This document shows positions 57,842-64,000 of a stretch of DNA of 64,000 nucleotides, piece by piece. Where the stretch lies: NCBI GenBank assembly GCA_015847255.1, contig JADLZK010009184.1, positions 62,001-126,000 on the forward strand, in the 5' to 3' direction. Position numbers and translations under genes: made by a program. The stretch is from Hyparrhenia diplandra. Its lineage: Eukaryota > Streptophyta > Magnoliopsida > Poales > Poaceae. How positions within the stretch are numbered: the first letter of the stretch is position 1; every line of letters starts with the position of its first letter. A model generated the notes under the pieces. The model was not told the DNA's origin and did not search any database. It saw nothing but the letters and a program-made list of their open reading frames with translations.

Positions 57842-59588
57842 TGTTGACGGTAGTTATTGTCAACTTTTACTATGAATTAATAGGACATTTGAGGACAAAA
57901 ACAAATAAAAAGATAGGGTTTATACTAATAATTTCCACAAGTTTTGTATACACTCAGTTTTTACAGGTGAACTCTGAAAAACCCCTTAAAACCGAGAGAA
58001 AAAAGAGGAGAATTCAAGACACAGAAGAAAAGGACCAAATCCGGGCGATTGGAGTAAATTCCGTGAGTCTAAATGAGAAGAGAAGACACCTCGCCAAGAC
58101 CAGGGGCCCACACCCTTCAGGTGGGGGCGTATTTGAGGTGGGGGGGTGGGGGGCGGCACCCCTTGGTGGAGCCACGTGTCCATCTTCCGGAAGTACAACC
58201 GACCTATGGAGTTGATCTAGTCCGTCCAATCAAGTCGGCTTGATCCAATGGCCGATATTCATCCTATGGGGCTATAAAAAGAAGTGGCGGGGCTACCCCC
58301 GAAACCCTAATTCAAGATCGAAGATCGAAACCTGAGTTCCAGAGATCAAGTCCGAGCCATAAACCCTAGTTCCTCGAGAATAGTTCTAGATCTAGAGAGA
58401 TTAGCTACTAGCAATAGATTAGAAGGAGTTCCAAGCATTGGAAGGCTTGAGCTTCAGATTCTGGTCAAGGTGTTCATAGGTACATTGTTATACTCTTTGA
58501 TATATTTATCTTTTGGTATATTCATTACTCATTGATCATCTATGATATTGTTCTTTATCTTTATTATATTATCATTTGCTTTGTTTATTGTTTGCTTTAA
58601 TATGTCTAGTAGAGTTATTTATTTACTATGGATTGCATGCTTAGGATTGTATAGCCCTGATCTTGTAACGTGCAAGATAGGTGTTATAACTTATGTAAGC
58701 GTGGTGCTTATATATGTTATATCTCGCAAATGCCCCTATATGATGAGGTTTGGGGTAGTTCGTAGAGGTGACAGCTCTATTGAGTCTTCTATAGTCCTCC
58801 CTCTCCATATAGTTAACGGTAGATCGTGTGTCGCGACGAAGGTGAAGATCTCATTATTGAATCCTTCCTAGTTGATGATCCTTAAGTTTGTTATGAAGTA
58901 ATAAGTAGTAACCATGATAACTAGATGTTTGCACTAATTAGAGTTTAGCAATAACATGTGATGATAGTTACACATAAGTTTTCCTTATATTGCCCCATGT
59001 GAGTCCTTAGACTAGAATATTCTGTTGAATCTTTATCATTTCATGATGGCTTGATCCCTGTATTTATCATTTATCTTATTGAGCATTTATCATATATATC
59101 TTTATCTTATTTATTATTATTTTATGTGACATTAACCCATTTGTTGAGTAGAAGCTTTATCATTATTGGTTATAGACATTCCATATATAAGGACTTTATT
59201 AGTATTAGTATTAAGTAGATTTAATCTGTCTTCCTAGTGGTACGACATTCCCTTACTCATTAAAATGCTACAATGGTATAGATTATTCTCGTCGCTGCAG
59301 AGTCTTTCTATGTTCTTTATCCTATTCTATTCTGCCTAGTCATATCATTTTATGCCATATTACACTTTCTAGTTGCATAAGTAGATTGACGACCTACTTT
59401 ACTAGAAGTATAGGTTATTCTTTGACTAGTGAATAAGTGGCTTTATGATTGTTATTATACCAAAGACTTTGTTTGGGGTCATTGCTTTTATAGTTTTGTC
59501 ACCTAGCATCGTTCAAGTATGAGAGGCGCCGTAGTATTTGAAGTGCTAGAGAGCTATATTAGTGATGTCGTTAATCAGTGTCAACAGC
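57842..59588 (+). repeat. 3' LTR of the gypsy element (empty CACTA site)
   Basis: 1,747 bp, TGTTGACGG...GTCAACA. It aligns along its whole length with the two halves of the interrupted 5' LTR. Its first 25 bases form an imperfect hairpin (GTTGACGGTA / TATTGTCAAC). A TATA box lies at 58274. The unoccupied CACTA target is at 59000-59002. Confidence 0.95.
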
Positions 59589-60056
59589 GGTAATGCGTGA
59601 GTGCGAAAAGGGTGAGTGCAACAGGGTGCCTACGAGCTTCTATCGACGCCCGGGAGAGAGCTGCCGATGGGCATGGTGGCTCGGCGAAGTCGACGCTCGT
59701 GGCTAGGGTGTCAGAGGCGACTACAAGCTAAACGGGGTGATGAGAGAGGTAGAGGGAGGAGTGGGGAGCGTACCAACATAGCCAATTGCTCGTTGGTCCT
59801 TCGAGGAAGGAGATTGAGCTAGTCGACTCCAATGGCGACCGAACTCCTGATTTGGTTAGGAGCTTCCTAGTTAGCTACCGAGAGAAGGAGGGAAGGAAAG
59901 GAGAGGGAGATGGCGTGTCCTAGTGCGTTGCGCTGCTCGTGGTGAGCTCGGCGTGGCAGGGGAGGGCCTCAACCGGCCTATTTATACGTGGTAGAGTCCA
60001 TGTCCGCCATGGTGTCGGGGACAAAAATCCCCCGGCCACTGGAGCTCCGATGCCAG
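59589..60056. other. Unassigned segment between two retrotransposons
   Basis: GC-rich sequence with short open frames. It contains no recognisable domain or repeat. Confidence 0.3.
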
Positions 60057-60511
60057 TGTTAGACTTATAGGATCGATACTAGGCGTGGATTAGTGGGGTT
60101 TGATCTTCTCTCATACATGGTATAAACAAGTTCATTGTGATCCAGTGAGGAAGAGAGAGAGCGAGGATGGACGACGTACCGTCGGTCCTAGAGTTACACC
60201 ATGGCGCCGAAGTCGGAGATTCTGCGCCAAGGCAAAGAACGGTCGTTGAAGAACGGAGGCGCGGTGAAGAGCCGGTGGCGCTTCCTGTCGCTGGCAGCCC
60301 GCCCTCACGATTAGACTGGGCCTGGAGGTGGGGATTCTGGCGGCTGTAGTGGAGCCTCGTCATCCCGCCCTGTGGCCCCACCTCCTCTCTTATAGGCACC
60401 GGTGTAACGGGGCCCACCAGACCACTTTTTGGGGTGGGCGCCCCCGATCGTAACGCGAAAGTCAAAGGGCCCGTTGGCCATTGGGCCAACCGGGTGGAGA
60501 TCAATCTAACA
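60057..60511 (-). repeat. 3' LTR of the copia element
   Basis: 455 bp with TGTTAGA/TCTAACA ends. It is short compared with the other LTRs in the window and points to a different copia lineage from the SIRE-like element at 26626-32944. Confidence 0.82.
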
Positions 60512-62720
60512 TTCTCCCCTTGATCTCATCTTATACTTAACTTTAGCATGCTTATCTCTTTTCACATTCCATCACGGATCGGTGCATAGAGCGTGCTCCA
60601 TTGTCATGATCTACTGCCGATAGATTTGATAGCTATAATACACGTCTACGTTCTCAAACGGATTCTTTTAACTTTTGAGCCCTTTATTGTCCGGAAGTCA
60701 TAGGACATACCATAAACCCATGTCGATTCGTGTGTTCTCTAAACACACTGGGTGGTAAGCCTTTGGTAAACGGATCCGCAAGCACTTTCTATTCCTTATA
60801 TGCTCAATACTTTTTGTTCCTTATATGCTCAATACTTTTAATATGATTCGGACTTTCTCCTTTACAACGTATCATTCAATGTCAACATGTTTGGTAGCAC
60901 ACTTGATCCGTTGTCATAGGAGCAAACTATTTAAATGGTTATTGTTGTTGTCAACCATTATCAACTCTGGATAAAATTCTTTTGATTACCTTTGCCTGTC
61001 CCTGAAGCCTCATAATAATTAATATCATGTGTATGCATCATCAATGACACCACAACTGTTTCTTTTGGAGCTTTTCCACAACAAACTCCAATCGCGAGGG
61101 TCAGTGACTCGTGTGGAATTCACTACACATCTCGCCAAATCTCAACATTTATACCCACAACTATATGAGGGTACTTATTCTTTCTTACTCGTTATGAGGC
61201 TTTCAGCACTTTAGAAAATTGCAATACATTTTTAACTCCATTCCAGTGATCTATATCTAGACTGGACTTCTGCCAAATCCCGGATACATGAACTCTGAGG
61301 GTAATGTCGCACTTGTGCATTTATTAAGCTTCCAACAATTTGAAGCATATGGTACCACATATTCATTTGATGTAGTTCACATTGATTCTTGGAACACTAA
61401 GGTTCCCAAATCCATTACCCTTGATCGTAAGAACAGGCGTAGGTTTTCTAGCATACATACTTTATTTCTTTAGAATCTTTTCTAAGTACACCTTTGCAAT
61501 AGTACTAATACCCCTTTTTTTTTTTCTATCTCGGTGAATTTCAGTTCTTATTATGAGAGGCATTTCACCGAGACCACTCTTGTTGAATGTTGAGGACAAG
61601 AACTTTTTCTCCAATAGTAGATTAGCACCACTACTAGCAAGAAAGGTGCTATCCACATGTAAGATTAGGAAAATGAATTTTCCATTCTTAGACCTTTCAT
61701 AACACTGTTGTCCTTCTCATTCTCTTTAACCCAAACATTCAATTGGCTTTTCAACTTTAAAACTCTACTTTCTAGAGACTTGCTCTAACCTTTAAATAAT
61801 TTCTTTAGGCGGTATCCCTTATGTTCTTTTACTTTCACGACAGAGCCTTTAGGTTGTGTCATGTTTTCGTTTCATTCAAATCCCATTAGGGAATGCTATC
61901 TTTATATCCATATGATGCAACTTAAAGCCATAATGTGCCATTAGCTTTCACTGTAATCTATTCATTCTTTTACATGAATCTTCTCGCCACAAGTGACGCT
62001 TTTATATCTTTACATATTCCCTTTGGAGTCACATTTTGTCTTGTAGACCCATAACAGCCTACTATATTGGCTCCATTAGGAATTTCTTCTAAGTACCAAA
62101 CATCGTTGGTATTCATCAAATTCATTTCACTTTACATAACTTCCTGCCTTTTAGACAAGTGAACGCCTATCATGATTCCTTCAATTGAGGTGCGATTACC
62201 CTCCATTTGAATTTACCATAGATTTCATGGTCATCTAAAAACTAATGTTTCATATTCTTTTGAGACCCTCGTGGTCCTTTGCTACTGGCACTTCTTCATA
62301 TGGGGCTGTTGTTGTTGCTCTTTCATTTCCAAGAGGCAATTGACTTCTATAGACACTTGAATTACAAGACCCTTATTTACTTTATTCATCAACATGGTAT
62401 TTCAATTCTCATGTTTCTACATACCATGCTCCCCAGATTACTCCACCTTCTAAAGATAGAGTATCTTCATTTCTCTTATTTGGGTTTGATCCATTAAACT
62501 CATATGGCGCCATAAGCACCGCTTTAAAACTCTTCAAATTTTGTCGAGACGCTTATCGCCCTATCGGAACTATAAAAGTCCAGGAATTTAGCCATTACTT
62601 TCTTTAGGGGTATAACTATTATGATCATTATACTCCCTCAACGATCACATTCATCTTTTATAGATCACTTTTGTCTTCAATGTACAATCTGCATCACATT
62701 ATCTGAACTATGGGGAGTAT

Positions 62721-62800
62721 CTTCTTCACATCTTTTCTTCTTCACATCTTTTGAATTTATCTTCTTCACATCTTTTCTTCTTCACATCTTTTGAATTTAT
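62721..62800. repeat. Perfect 40-bp tandem duplication
   Basis: 62721-62760 and 62761-62800 are identical. Each unit itself contains CTTCTTCACATCTTTT twice, so the 16-bp word occurs four times. It lies in decayed copia sequence. Confidence 0.95.
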
Positions 62801-63163
62801 CTCATATTTTCTCCCCTCGGAATGTGGCATGAATTTTTCTACCACAATTCGAAACTATTCAAACTCTTGTGAATGAGGAAACTTTGATTACTTTATTCAT
62901 CCACATGATTATGTCATGTAAACAAGATTTTCTCTCAATTCGTATGGGAGTACTTATTTTTTCTCGTTTCACTTCAAGAACTTTGCAAAATCTTTTCTTT
63001 GCAAAGCCTTTATTATCAATACTTTTGCAAGTCACAAGACATTATTCTTATCGAGGTTCGTACATAACTTTCTATTCACTTTACACTCATGAAGTGCTTA
63101 ATAACTATGACACAATATTGGTGCACTATCAATTCTAGGATAGCATAAGAGCTACCCATACTT

Positions 63164-63333
63164 CTCGCTATGCGAGACATCACCACATGAGTCATCATAA
63201 TTTCTCCTGCCATGCGGGATAGGCACTATGCTAACTTTACCTTGCTATGCAAGATAAGCATTGTGCCAACTTTACCCCGCCATGCAGGTATTATCTCAAT
63301 CTTTTAATCTCAATCTTTTCCCGCCATGCGGAA
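63164..63333. repeat. Five spaced short palindromes of the GCCATGC type
   Basis: Palindromic words CTCGCTATGCGAG, CCTGCCATGCGGG, CTTGCTATGCAAG, CCCGCCATGCAGG and CCCGCCATGCGG occur at about 63164, 63207, 63241, 63276 and 63320. Spacing is 34-44 bp, and CTAACTTTACC or CCAACTTTACC lies between some. The arms change in a compensating way, keeping the stem. Confidence 0.8.
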
Positions 63334-64000
63334 TAATTCCCTCGAAGGGACATCAATGCCGAGGATTGGCTCATTTCAATCATCAATTTCAGAAATAAAT
63401 CTGAATATTCTGTAACACACATGCTTAATCCAACATTGGTCAAATTAAACATGAATGTGACTCTTTACAACTCTTATCATAATAACTCAAAATGAAATAC
63501 ATTCTTCATAGAGAGTACATAAAAGGAACATTTCTTAAACATGACTTTCATATCAACATTGACGCCATTGGAGACTCTCGATTCATTGCTTTATCATCTA
63601 TTCTCGAGTCACAAGTGCTCAGCCCATTTTCTTTCTACCTCCGGGGAACAAAACATGGAGATCTTTGTCTAAAATATTCAACAATAATGAGCATGAAATT
63701 AACCCTACGTTGGTCTAGTTAAAATATGCGCATTAGCCTTTAAAGCATATACTCATTCTTCTACATTAATTCCACATCACCGTTGGGCAGAAATGGAATT
63801 AGCGTATTGAAAACTCAATAATCTTGAAACCATATAATCAATGCAATAATTGAATTTAGAGGATGATCAACTTCATTGCAGCAGAAACAAAAAAAATACA
63901 CCTCTCTAGTTTAAGAGCATTTCTTTATCTTTATCTATTCTCTGAAAAACTAATCACTTTGATGCAAAATTTATCAGAGATATAAACTTTAAACTTAAAC

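Larger units (their letters stand above)
39975..59588 (+). mobile_element. Non-autonomous Tat/Athila-type Ty3/gypsy element
   Basis: The 5' LTR lies at 39975-41117 plus 51931-52522, split by a CACTA transposon. The 3' LTR lies at 57842-59588. Without the insert the two LTRs are about 1,732 and 1,747 bp. In their last ~200 bp I count about four substitutions and three small indels. Ends are TGTTGAC...GTCAACA. A tRNA-Asp primer-binding site, a broken gag, and a protease-bearing frame follow in order, then 2.6 kb of non-coding spacer and the 3' LTR. No reverse transcriptase, RNase H or integrase is present, so it depends on enzymes from a partner element. The flanking 5-mers (GTGTA and GCGGT) do not match, so the target duplication is eroded or the element recombined. 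Confidence 0.92.
60057..64000 (-). mobile_element. Ty1/copia element, decayed, running off the window
   Basis: The LTR at 60057-60511 starts TGTTAGACTT and ends ATCTAACA. To its right lies a reversed polypurine tract (TTCTCCCCTTGATC at 60512), so this is the 3' LTR of a minus-strand element. Minus-strand protein scraps confirm it: LADPFTKGLPPSVF near 60783-60750 (the RNase H tail), ATKHVDIE with YVVKEKVRI near 60890-60850, and HWNGVKNVLQF near 61245-61215. Stops are frequent and CG is depleted towards TG/CA, consistent with old, methylated sequence. The remainder to 64000 is AT-rich pol/gag decay without intact frames. The 5' LTR lies beyond the window. Confidence 0.82.

Noticed and set aside
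39970..59593. A 5-bp target duplication for the gypsy element
   Set aside because: Flanks GTGTA and GCGGT do not match; I do not claim one.

Overview
The window is plant nuclear DNA, almost certainly from a grass (Poaceae). The evidence is two NLR-type disease-resistance genes with grass-style LRR C-termini, nested Ty1/copia and Ty3/gypsy LTR retrotransposons, a CACTA (En/Spm-type) DNA transposon, Stowaway-like MITEs, GT-AG introns and long AT microsatellites. There is no operon, bacterial ribosome-binding site, CRISPR array, rRNA or recognisable tRNA gene. The species cannot be fixed from sequence reading alone.

Left part (1-11.6 kb). A 661-bp non-autonomous CACTA element (1317-1977, TSD TCC) lies left of a minus-strand CC-NLR relic (3110-6020). 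The relic has a lost P-loop and several frameshifts. Beyond its 5' end come a MITE, the last two exons of an ATP sulfurylase gene (6884-7187, minus strand), a poly-A retroposon tail and a 0.6-kb partial copy of the NLR 3' end (7864-8455). The partial copy stops exactly at the arm of a 23-bp inverted repeat. TTGCAA-rich tandem repeats, microsatellites and a chromodomain gypsy fragment follow.

Middle (11.6-26.6 kb). A truncated copia LTR is followed by a very long minus-oriented LTR (12862-20341, about 5.5 kb without its insert) that carries a nested 1.96-kb solo LTR. Next is the one intact host gene: an atypical NLR of about 1,039 codons (22149-25376, plus strand). It has a 12-bp first coding exon, a degenerate nucleotide-binding region and a long LRR. 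It is divergent (head to head) to the NLR relic 16 kb away.

Right part (26.6-64 kb). This is a retrotransposon landscape. It holds a rearranged minus-strand SIRE/Maximus-like copia (26626-32944); a 2.1-kb GC-rich retroposon with poly-A and a perfect 15-bp target duplication (35380-37471); and an LTR plus decayed primer-binding site (37938-39520). The largest unit is a gag-protease-only Tat/Athila-type gypsy element (39975-59588) whose 5' LTR was hit by a 10.8-kb CACTA transposon (41118-51930). The undisturbed 3' LTR preserves the empty target site, so the insertion can be read base by base. A minus-strand copia element (60057 to the window end) closes the window.

The two NLR genes and the ATP sulfurylase fragment are the only host-gene material recognised. 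Most of the rest can be assigned to transposable elements or simple repeats.
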